Source of the DNA: Clostridium merdae
Lineage (GTDB): Bacteria > Bacillota > Clostridia > Oscillospirales > Acutalibacteraceae
NCBI RefSeq assembly: GCF_900176635.1
Contig: NZ_FXLN01000002.1
Location: forward strand, 327,775-391,774
DNA length: 64,000 nucleotides
Reading direction: 5' to 3'
Made by a program: the position numbers and the translations under genes. The notes beneath the pieces are model-generated. The model was not told the DNA's origin and did not search any database. It worked only from the letters and a program-made list of their open reading frames with translations. Positions 35,264 through 42,084 of this stretch are shown in pieces; position 1 is the first letter of the stretch, and each line of letters begins with the position of its first letter.

Positions 35264-35704
35264 ATGGCTAAAACAAGATTACAGGACGTTTTTTCTGGAC
35301 ATGACGGCGAGGCATTTATTCGACTAAACGGTTCTATTGTGTCCGCATTTAAAGTCTCTAAAATCAACGCCAAGCTGGAAGCCGTGGTTGAAAATAGAAG
35401 GTTTTTGAATGACCCGATGGAGCAGGCAGCACAGCGTGGACTGAAGGGCAGCGGCGATATGACGTATTACCATACCACTCCCGCGTTTATTAAAGCAATG
35501 CGCGACTACAAAAATGGCGGAGCGGTACCCAATATCAGCTTGCAGTTTTATGCGGCTTCTGCTAGCTCGCAGAGTAAACGCATTGGCGTAACCCTCTCCG
35601 ATGTGGTTTTGGCGAATATCGGCTTGATTGCGCTGGATGATAGCAGTGACAACGCGCAGACCATTGAGACTTCATTTACCTTTAACGACTTTGACTTGGC
35701 ATAA
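35264..35704 (+). CDS. xkdM: Tail tube protein (XkdM-like)
   Basis: 146 residues, the PBSX XkdM length. FSGHDGEAFIRLNGSIVSAF, an Arg-rich loop KLEAVVENRRFLNDPMEQAA and KGSGDMTYYHTTPAFIKAM match the DUF2001/XkdM tube family. It polymerises as the inner tube under the sheath. GGAGG precedes the ATG by 9 nt; 13 bp after the sheath. Confidence 0.93.
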   Translation: MAKTRLQDVFSGHDGEAFIRLNGSIVSAFKVSKINAKLEAVVENRRFLNDPMEQAAQRGLKGSGDMTYYHTTPAFIKAMRDYKNGGAVPNISLQFYAASASSQSKRIGVTLSDVVLANIGLIALDDSSDNAQTIETSFTFNDFDLA

Positions 35705-35716
35705 GGAGGGCTAACT

Positions 35717-36106
35717 ATGGATAAATCTTTGATGCAATTTTTGCACCCGAATCGCAAACCCAACGTTACGTTTAAGCTGGATAGCTTTGGTGACGCAGAA
35801 TTTGAAATGCGTGCGCTCAATGCAGATGAAATGGGACAGATGTCTGCCGAGGTTCAGACAAAAGGCCTAAAGGGCTTAGAGGCTCTTTACCCCACCATTG
35901 CGCTGAGTTTGGTGAGCCCGAATTTGAGCAGTGCGGAACTGTTGGATGCTCTGTCTGAAAAAGAGGGCAGAAGAATTTTGAGCCCTACGGATGCGCTAAA
36001 GACGATGTTCACCGCAGGTGAAATTGGCGCACTGCTCAATATTTATAATGAGCATGCTGACGTAACCATCGATTTTGGGAATAAGGTGGATGAAGCAAAA
36101 AACTAA
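35717..36106 (+). CDS. xkdN: Tail assembly chaperone, short form (XkdN-like)
   Basis: 129 residues. DKSLMQFLHPNRKPNVTFKL, DSFGDAEFEMRALNADEMG and KGLKGLEALYPTIALSLVSP match XkdN-type chaperones that coat the tape measure before tube assembly. GGAGGG precedes the ATG. The last codons GCA AAA AAC before the TAA contain an A-AAA-AAC slippery heptamer, and an open -1 frame continues for 52 codons. The gene is therefore expected to make this short form and a longer fusion, as with lambda G/GT and the P2 E/E' pair. Confidence 0.9.
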   Translation: MDKSLMQFLHPNRKPNVTFKLDSFGDAEFEMRALNADEMGQMSAEVQTKGLKGLEALYPTIALSLVSPNLSSAELLDALSEKEGRRILSPTDALKTMFTAGEIGALLNIYNEHADVTIDFGNKVDEAKN

Positions 36107-36154
36107 TCGAGCAGGGCGAGGATGGTTTTTGCTTCTATGCACATCTGGCCCTGC
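36097..36154 (+). promoter_or_regulatory. Programmed -1 frameshift signal in tail chaperone
   Basis: Slippery heptamer A-AAA-AAC at 36097-36103, zero-frame TAA directly after it, a 7-nt spacer, then a 7-bp stem GCAGGGC/GCCCTGC (36111-36117 with 36148-36154) around a 30-nt loop. Heptamer identity, stop position and spacer length all match known -1 sites. Confidence 0.82.
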
Positions 36155-36261
36155 AGAACCACAATATACTTCCTCATGATTTTATGGAGCTGTCAGTACA
36201 GGAGAGGGCATTCATTATTGCAAGCGATCTGATTGTAAATAGTGAGATGCGTAAAAATTAA
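36103..36261 (+). CDS. Frameshift extension of tail assembly chaperone
   Basis: In the -1 frame after the slippery site, 52 sense codons run to TAA at 36259-36261. They encode LIEQGEDGFCFYAHLALQNH, then a helix and RAFIIASDLIVNSEM near the end. There is no start codon with a ribosome site, so the segment is expressed only by frameshifting, giving a fusion of about 181 residues. The content (HLALQNHNILPHDFMELS) resembles the T-domain of tail chaperones that binds the tape measure. It fills the gap between XkdN and the tape measure gene. Confidence 0.85.
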   Translation, partial: LIEQGEDGFCFYAHLALQNHNILPHDFMELSVQERAFIIASDLIVNSEMRKN

Positions 36262-36262
36262 A

Positions 36263-36281
36263 GCGGCGGAATTTCCGCCGC
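36263..36281 (+). other. GC-rich hairpin before tape measure gene
   Basis: GCGGCGG-AATTT-CCGCCGC, directly after the frameshift-product stop. No U-run. It could lower read-through or isolate the next ribosome site. Confidence 0.5.
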
Positions 36282-36333
36282 CTCTGGCTCTATGATTCAT
36301 TCCCCAAAAATAAATGGGAAAGGAGTGATCTCA

Positions 36334-37650
36334 ATCGCTAAATTTAAGTTGGAAGATTTAATTAAGCCAGAAGATTTACTAAAAAAAGCAGGAGAATATT
36401 CTTACAAATATTTTATTAGTGGAATTGAAAATGCAGAAAATCAGCAAGTGAATAAAATTTCGCTACAGTCTATGCTCGGAAGTGAATCGGCCGGAACGGC
36501 GCTTTATGATTATGCAAAAACGTATGGTGCACAAAAATCTATATTGGGTATAGGTGGTACTTTAAACGCAACGAAGCAGTTTGCACAGTTTACAAACAAT
36601 ATAGATATAATAACTCGATTGTACGGATTAGCAGAGCGACTTTACGCACGCGATCCTTCTCAGGGGAAAGAAAAAGCAGTTTCCTCCGTTCAGTCGTTGC
36701 TAATGGGGGATGCTTCTGCCGTTCAAAACGATTATCAAATTTGGGGAGCAGATGGAAATAAGGTAAACTCCCTCATGGCAAGTGGCGATATGAATGGAGC
36801 AATTGATTATATGCTGGAGGCCTTTGATGAATGTGGGGCTTCACAGGAAATCGTGCTAGCAAACTTTGAATCATTACAGACACAGGCAGACAAGTTTGGA
36901 GAAGGCATGCAGTACGCGTTGGGAGACCAATCTGGTTCCGTGGTGCAGGGGCTATCAGCTCTCTTACAACAATTAAATAATCAGCTGAAAAATGGAGGAC
37001 TTAATTGGTTCTTTAATATTATTGGAGATGGAATGGAATGGCTCGGAAACGCATTATCATGGGTTGCGGAGAATTTAAATACACTGATAAAAATCTTTCG
37101 GATAGGTGCTGAAGCTCTTATGGGATTTGCAAAAGCTATGAAAGTTGCAGCCGTGGCTACAAATATACTAAAATTTGTATTTGGAGGAGTTCCTGTCAAG
37201 GTAATTACTCTAATTGCATGTCTGCTCGGAGCTGGTGCGGGAACGGCCTCAATTCTAAATATGGAAGATGAAGAAAATAAGGATTCCGAGGGAAGCACAT
37301 TTAAGGATTTAGATAAATTAAAAGCTGAAGCACAAAATGGTATGGATGGCTCAAAGATAAAGAAAAGACCTACAGATTTAAGTTCTTCATCACTTCATAC
37401 AGAAATCACTAATACTGCTCCAATTGCAGTAACCGGAAAAATGGAGATTGAAAAAGAAGTGCTGCGTTATCAGTTCGATTTGGCAGCGCAGAAGGCAATG
37501 GCGGTATTCCGTATGCAGCAATATGTGCCGCAGGTAATCATTCAAAACCAAAATGTAAGCCAGACCGCTGACCTCAATGAGATTAATCACAGCTTAGGCG
37601 ATATCATATATCAAAATCTGCAAACGCAGCCAGCGGGGGTGTATGGATGA
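36334..37650 (+). CDS. Short tail tape measure protein
   Basis: About 438 residues. Amphipathic helices run through most of the protein, with a hydrophobic stretch (about 255-300: AAVATNILKFVFGG, VKVITLIACLLGAGAGTAS), as in tape measures. Position after the chaperone and before the LysM-type baseplate gene is diagnostic. The frame extends back to an ATG at 36292, but that codon has no ribosome site; AAGGAG at 36320-36325 points 8 nt downstream to ATC at 36334, giving M-AKFKLEDL. This may be a rare AUC start or a lost ATG. At roughly 1.5 angstrom per residue the tail would be about 65-70 nm. Confidence 0.8.
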   Translation: MAKFKLEDLIKPEDLLKKAGEYSYKYFISGIENAENQQVNKISLQSMLGSESAGTALYDYAKTYGAQKSILGIGGTLNATKQFAQFTNNIDIITRLYGLAERLYARDPSQGKEKAVSSVQSLLMGDASAVQNDYQIWGADGNKVNSLMASGDMNGAIDYMLEAFDECGASQEIVLANFESLQTQADKFGEGMQYALGDQSGSVVQGLSALLQQLNNQLKNGGLNWFFNIIGDGMEWLGNALSWVAENLNTLIKIFRIGAEALMGFAKAMKVAAVATNILKFVFGGVPVKVITLIACLLGAGAGTASILNMEDEENKDSEGSTFKDLDKLKAEAQNGMDGSKIKKRPTDLSSSSLHTEITNTAPIAVTGKMEIEKEVLRYQFDLAAQKAMAVFRMQQYVPQVIIQNQNVSQTADLNEINHSLGDIIYQNLQTQPAGVYG

Positions 37651-38507
37651 CCTATTATGTAAATCTAGGTGGTATTTTGCTTTATGGGATAAAGAATGTA
37701 GAGGATAACAGTGAACGTGAAATTACTTCTTACGACGGCATCGGGCAAGGATTCTTCCCGGTGCCGGAATCCCGAAAGCTACGAACCTGGACATTTGAAT
37801 GTGAAATGACGGAACAGAATCGGAATAGACTGGCGAATTGGACTGCTGCCAGTAAGGTTTTTACAGGTTTTGAGGTCCTGCTTGCCACGAAAGACCCAAG
37901 CCGATTCATTTTTGTATCAAACAATCGAAATGAGTCAATGTCCGGATACTTAACAGGGTACAGCAAAAAGGAAGAATACCCCGGAATTTATAACGTAACA
38001 GTAAAGGTAACAGAATATAAGGCGGCTGGTGTGAAAACGACGGACGTTCCATATATTAAGCGCCCCGGAAAAGCGCCTGCAATTCCTAAAGTAGTTGTTT
38101 TTGATAGTAAAACAACTCCATATAGTCTTATTAGAAGGACAGGAAAAGATGAAGAAAGCAGTGGAGGCGGCGGGATCAGTGGAGGCGGCGGAGGTTGTGG
38201 AGGTAGTGGAGCCAGCAGAAGCAGTGGTTTTTTTGGGTTTCTCGATGGATTGGGAGAAAAAGTTAATCAATTTTATAAAGATTCATTAGTTATTAAAGAT
38301 CGTACAAATGGAGCTTTTAAAGTTAATCCAGCTACTTTAAACGATGGTCAAGATAGTTCGTATATTATTGCTATGGATACTATCAAAAATAAGGAACAAA
38401 TTCTCAAAGGAATTAATTCTGCCGCTAACACTGCCGCTACAATTGGAAAAGCGATGGATAATTACGCCAAAAGCATACCAGATGGGGCAATTGGTGGTAA
38501 TAATTAG
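37647..38507 (+). CDS. XkdP-like baseplate protein with Gly-rich insertion in place of LysM
   Basis: 286 residues. The N-terminal 150 residues (IGQGFFPVPESRKLRTWTFE, TGYSKKEEYPGIYNVTVKVT) match XkdP/gp53-type baseplate proteins. A linker KRPGKAPAIPK leads to VVVFDSKTTPYSLIRRTGK, which reads like the first half of a LysM domain. It is cut off by a poly-Gly/Ser run (about 172-196) and a new helical C-terminus. In PBSX the LysM is complete. Overlaps the tape measure stop by 4 bp. Probably sits at the tail end near the hub. Confidence 0.82.
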   Translation: MTYYVNLGGILLYGIKNVEDNSEREITSYDGIGQGFFPVPESRKLRTWTFECEMTEQNRNRLANWTAASKVFTGFEVLLATKDPSRFIFVSNNRNESMSGYLTGYSKKEEYPGIYNVTVKVTEYKAAGVKTTDVPYIKRPGKAPAIPKVVVFDSKTTPYSLIRRTGKDEESSGGGGISGGGGGCGGSGASRSSGFFGFLDGLGEKVNQFYKDSLVIKDRTNGAFKVNPATLNDGQDSSYIIAMDTIKNKEQILKGINSAANTAATIGKAMDNYAKSIPDGAIGGNN

Positions 38508-38519
38508 GCAGGTGAAAAA

Positions 38520-39458
38520 ATGCTACTTATTAATAATACCGATATTTCGGATATTGCACTGAATATAACGCATCAATCTTCTTGGAACAATGGAGCCAGT
38601 AAGTTTAGCTTTGAGTACCCTACCTATAAAACGGGAATGTTCCCCAATGGTAGCACGGTGGTGTTCACCTACGGCAACGCGAATATATTTTATGGGTTTC
38701 TTTTCACAACAAAACAGGATACTAAAAAGTATAGCTGTGTTTGTTACGACCAGCTACGGTATTTAAAGGCGAAGAACTCCATTATTCGGCCGGTGAGTAC
38801 CCTAACGGAGTTTTTGAACACGGTGGCAGCTGGAATAGGAGACCGCATTCGTTTGGGACAGGTCGATAATACGGAAGTAAAGTTAACAAAGTTTCGGTTT
38901 CTAGATCAGACACACCTGGATATGATTTACAAATCGATAGAGGAAAATCTTTATACCAATGGATACTGGTATGTACTTCGGGATCAGTTTGGCGCCATTA
39001 TACTGCGGGATATGGTGGATTTGCGGTTGCCGATTATAATTGGTGACGGCTCCATGGCGACTGGCTTTGATTACGAACGCTCTATTGATGAGGATACCTT
39101 TAACTATATTAAGGTTGTTAAGGATGACAATAAAACAGGTATTCGAAATGCCTATGTCGCTTCTGATAGTAGTAATGTAAATCATTGGGGAAAGCTGCAA
39201 TATTACGATAGAGTAGATGCTGACCTGAACGAATCGCAGCTCGCTGCCCGAGCGCATCAATTACTGCAGCTAAAGAACCGGGAGACTCAGTCACTAAAGG
39301 TTGAGTGTATGGGTGATACCCGCGTGTTTGGAGGCAGTGGTATCCGAATAAAAATTGCAGAAGCGGGTCTTGACCTGTGGGCGGTTGCAGACCAAGTGAC
39401 GCACAATTTTGGGCACAACAAGCACACCATGAGTTTGGAATTAAAGTTTGTGTGGTGA
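38520..39458 (+). CDS. XkdQ-like baseplate hub protein
   Basis: 312 residues, similar in length to XkdQ. TDISDIALNITHQSSWNNGA, FGAIILRDMVDLRLPIIIGD, YIKVVKDDNKTGIRNAYVA and the C-terminal VADQVTHNFGHNKHTMSLEL are the hub/gpD-like pattern. It forms the central ring from which the tube grows. GGTGA precedes the ATG. Five bp before the XkdR-like gene. Confidence 0.87.
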   Translation: MLLINNTDISDIALNITHQSSWNNGASKFSFEYPTYKTGMFPNGSTVVFTYGNANIFYGFLFTTKQDTKKYSCVCYDQLRYLKAKNSIIRPVSTLTEFLNTVAAGIGDRIRLGQVDNTEVKLTKFRFLDQTHLDMIYKSIEENLYTNGYWYVLRDQFGAIILRDMVDLRLPIIIGDGSMATGFDYERSIDEDTFNYIKVVKDDNKTGIRNAYVASDSSNVNHWGKLQYYDRVDADLNESQLAARAHQLLQLKNRETQSLKVECMGDTRVFGGSGIRIKIAEAGLDLWAVADQVTHNFGHNKHTMSLELKFVW

Positions 39459-39462
39459 TGAT

Positions 39463-39702
39463 ATGGATTTAAATACGGCCATTAAAAGCATTGTAAAAGA
39501 ATACCTGCAAAATGAGGCACTCTGTGATTTAATTTATGGCACATGGGGTAGCTCCAATATTAAAGTGGACAACCGCCCGCTGGTGATTCCGCTTGACATG
39601 GTGGATGTACCCAAAGGCCTTACTATTACAATTGGGTCGAGGGTGAGTTTAATCCAAAAGCATGGTGGCCAGCGTTTTGCGGTGATAGGGGTGATGGAAT
39701 GA
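39463..39702 (+). CDS. XkdR-like (DUF2577) baseplate/spike protein
   Basis: 79 residues from ATG at 39463, with GGTGAT 3 nt upstream inside the hub stop. VDNRPLVIPLDMVDVPKGLT and VSLIQKHGGQRFAVIGVM form an OB-like small beta barrel as in DUF2577. It is shorter than the roughly 100-residue PBSX protein, lacking part of the C-terminus. Likely a central spike or hub adaptor. Overlaps the next gene by 4 bp. Confidence 0.8.
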   Translation: MDLNTAIKSIVKEYLQNEALCDLIYGTWGSSNIKVDNRPLVIPLDMVDVPKGLTITIGSRVSLIQKHGGQRFAVIGVME

Positions 39703-40088
39703 GTGTGCTAAAAACCTATGGTGACGACGTATATAGTTTTCATCCGTCCAAAACGTGGCGGTTGTCCGGGAATCATCTTCAAGGGATGATTGACGGGAAA
39801 GAAGCTGCAGCACAAGCGGCGAGTCTTGCTCTATCCACAGAGCGATTCCTTTACGACATTTTTTCGTACGATTATGGAGTGGAGCTTGCGGATTTAATCG
39901 GAAAGGATCGGGAATATGTACAAGCTGACTTCCGGCGGCGCATAGAAGAAGCACTCGGTGAGGATGACCGGATTACGGGAATCTCTAATTATCAGATTAC
40001 GTTTGATGGCGAAGTTGCAACTGTTCACTTTACAGTGAACACCATCTTTGGAGATTTCAACACAGAAAGGAGTGTAACGCTTGGCTGA
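39699..40088 (+). CDS. XkdS-like (DUF2634, gp25-type) baseplate wedge protein
   Basis: 129 residues. LKTYGDDVYSFHPSKTWRLS, then ALSTERFLYDIFSYDYGVEL and the lysozyme-like/gp25 C-terminal DRITGISNYQITFDGEVATV. gp25-type proteins nucleate sheath assembly on the baseplate. Starts in an ATGA overlap with the XkdR-like gene; the XkdT-like gene starts within its last 8 bp. Confidence 0.9.
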   Translation: MSVLKTYGDDVYSFHPSKTWRLSGNHLQGMIDGKEAAAQAASLALSTERFLYDIFSYDYGVELADLIGKDREYVQADFRRRIEEALGEDDRITGISNYQITFDGEVATVHFTVNTIFGDFNTERSVTLG

Positions 40089-41160
40089 ACCTTATGAATA
40101 TGAAGCAATCCTGAAACAAATGCTCGATCAAGTGCCAAACAGCATCGATAAACGTGAGGGAAGCATCATTTACCATACATTAGCACCTACTGCGTTTGTT
40201 TTGGCGCAGCAGTCTTATATGATAGCCTATTTGACTGACCTACTGTTTGCAGACACAGCAGAGGAGGAATGGCTAGACCGAGTCACATCCGATTTTGGTG
40301 TCGATCGAGACCAAGCAACACAGGCGATACGGCAAATCAATACCTTTGATTCCTCCGGTGCGCCAAAGGATATTCCGCTTGGCAGTCGCTTTGCAATAGA
40401 GGATGTTTCCTTTACAACAAAGGAAAAGCTTGCGGATGGGCAGTACAAAGCAATCTGTGATAAATACGGGATGCAGGGAAATGCGTATGGTGGCGAAATT
40501 CTGCCAGTGGATAACATTAATGGATTGGCTTCGGCACAATTAATTGCTCCTGCTCTCATTCCAGCAAGGGATCAGGAAAGCGATGAGTCCCTGCGCGCAA
40601 GGTTCCATACCGCAGTTCGGCAGCAGCCATATGGCGGCAATATTGCGGACTACAAAGAAAAGACACTTTCCATTGACGGAGTGGGTACAGTGCAGGTATT
40701 CGGCGCCTTGACTATGGGAGCGGGCAGCGTTGGGCTGGTTATTGGCGATGAGCAGGGCAATACCGCAACGCAGACGCTTGTAGATAAGGTGCAATCGGTA
40801 ATGGGAACGAACGGTGACGGCATTGCCCCCATTGGGCACACCGTAACGGTAGGTACCTCCGTAGACTTGCCCGTTGAGGTTATGGCACAAGTGAGACTGC
40901 GGCATGGTACGAACTTAGCCCTTGTAAAAGCTTCTGTGGAAAAAGCAATTAGCGATTACATTGGCAGCATCGGTTTTGCAGAGGAGACGGTCTTTTACGC
41001 AAAGCTGGTGGCGAACATATTAAATTCGCATGAAAGCGTAGTGGATGTTGGAACGGTAACGCTAAACGGGGAAAGTGCAAACTTATCCTTGGAAAAATCC
41101 TTCTCTGCGTATCAGGTTCCGGTAATGGGGGCGATCACAGTGAGCGAGGTGACCGGCTGA
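40081..41160 (+). CDS. xkdT: Baseplate J-like protein (XkdT)
   Basis: 359 residues from TTG, with AAAGGAG about 9 nt upstream. LDQVPNSIDKREGSIIYHTL, ADTAEEEWLDRVTSDFGVDR, then GSRFAIEDVSFTTKEKL and the C-terminal beta-domain are the Baseplate_J/gp47 signature. It builds the wedge arms of the baseplate. Overlaps its neighbours at both ends. Confidence 0.95.
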   Translation: MAEPYEYEAILKQMLDQVPNSIDKREGSIIYHTLAPTAFVLAQQSYMIAYLTDLLFADTAEEEWLDRVTSDFGVDRDQATQAIRQINTFDSSGAPKDIPLGSRFAIEDVSFTTKEKLADGQYKAICDKYGMQGNAYGGEILPVDNINGLASAQLIAPALIPARDQESDESLRARFHTAVRQQPYGGNIADYKEKTLSIDGVGTVQVFGALTMGAGSVGLVIGDEQGNTATQTLVDKVQSVMGTNGDGIAPIGHTVTVGTSVDLPVEVMAQVRLRHGTNLALVKASVEKAISDYIGSIGFAEETVFYAKLVANILNSHESVVDVGTVTLNGESANLSLEKSFSAYQVPVMGAITVSEVTG

Positions 41161-41723
41161 TGTTTTACGACCACAAGAACGATTTTAAAGGCTATTTAAT
41201 CGACCGACTGCAGGATGTTGTGGAAATCGATGCGATTGCCGGAGTTGTAAATATACAAATGGATGCTTTGTCCGAGCAGGTACGGAAGATGGTAAAGAAC
41301 AAATCGGTTTCCACCTGTGACGAAGAGGGGGCGCAGCGCTGGGAGAAGCTGCTCGGCGTCTCCTCCCCCATGAATTCTACCTTGCAAGCGCGGCGCGATG
41401 CACTGAAAGCAAAGCTGATGACAAAACCGCCCATCAACATTAATGTACTGCGCAATATGGTAGAAGCGTACATGGGGCTGAATGTAGAGGTAAGCGTAGA
41501 GGATTTTGTGATAAAGGTTCGCTATCGCGGAGAAAGCCGAATATCCGATTTAAAGCCCTTGTATGTAACGGCTTATGAGACGATTCCCGCGAACCTGCTA
41601 TTGGACATCGCCTACATTTACCTTACTTGGGATGAGCTAGATGACCAAGCACTTACCTTTGACCAATTGGATGAAAAAAATCTAACCTTAACGCAGCTAG
41701 AAAGGGGAGAGTGGATTGCCTGA
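41160..41723 (+). CDS. XkdU-like (DUF2313) baseplate/tail fibre attachment protein
   Basis: 187 residues. LIDRLQDVVEIDAIAGVVNI, a CDEEGAQRWEKLLGV segment and ARRDALKAKLMTKPPININV match YmfQ/XkdU. The C-terminus repeats ..LT(W/F/L)..L..QALT-like short heptads (WDELDDQALTFDQLDEKNLT), probably the joint to the fibre. Overlaps XkdT by 1 bp and the first fibre-base gene by 8 bp. Confidence 0.9.
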   Translation: MFYDHKNDFKGYLIDRLQDVVEIDAIAGVVNIQMDALSEQVRKMVKNKSVSTCDEEGAQRWEKLLGVSSPMNSTLQARRDALKAKLMTKPPININVLRNMVEAYMGLNVEVSVEDFVIKVRYRGESRISDLKPLYVTAYETIPANLLLDIAYIYLTWDELDDQALTFDQLDEKNLTLTQLERGEWIA

Positions 41724-41853
41724 TATTACAAGTTTATTTGAAGGAGCGGACGGGGTATCCCGCACTCTGTTTAACCAAAAACTCAGCGATATGAATGCGC
41801 ACGGGAATGATACTACTAGGCATGTGACGGAAAAAGAGAGAAGAAAATGGAAC
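41716..41853 (+). repeat. Direct repeat A (fibre-base 5' module), pair with 44292-44429
   Basis: About 138 bp with high nucleotide identity to 44292-44429; both start TTGCC and share a 19-nt GATATTACAAGTTTATTT-type block. Distance 2,576 bp. Recombination between the copies would delete cassette 1 and join its promoter-proximal part to cassette 2. Confidence 0.8.
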
Positions 41854-42084
41854 ATAGGCAGCGTTGGCACTTGTGTTGATGGAAAAATGACCAGCATTTT
41901 AGCCGACGGCTCCATACAAGAAGAAATGGAAGATACCATTGAAATTACGAGATTTTTAGGGAACGGCAATATTGAGAAAATCGTAAAAAGCAAGCCGGAG
42001 AATAAAGTATTACTGAAAAAAACCACAGAATTTTTAGCTGACGGAAAAATTAGAGAGGTGGTTACAGATTATGAGTTGGGCTGA
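41716..42084 (+). CDS. Fibre-base protein, cassette 1
   Basis: 122 residues from TTG, with AGGGGAGAG upstream. The first 46 residues (PDITSLFEGADGVSR, LFNQKLSDMNAHGNDTTRHV, TEKER) recur almost unchanged in cassette 2 (44292). The rest is short beta-strand repeats ending in TEFLADGKIREVVTDYELG. Overlaps the fibre gene by 14 bp. The shared N-domain probably docks the fibre to the baseplate. Confidence 0.82.
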   Translation: MPDITSLFEGADGVSRTLFNQKLSDMNAHGNDTTRHVTEKERRKWNIGSVGTCVDGKMTSILADGSIQEEMEDTIEITRFLGNGNIEKIVKSKPENKVLLKKTTEFLADGKIREVVTDYELG

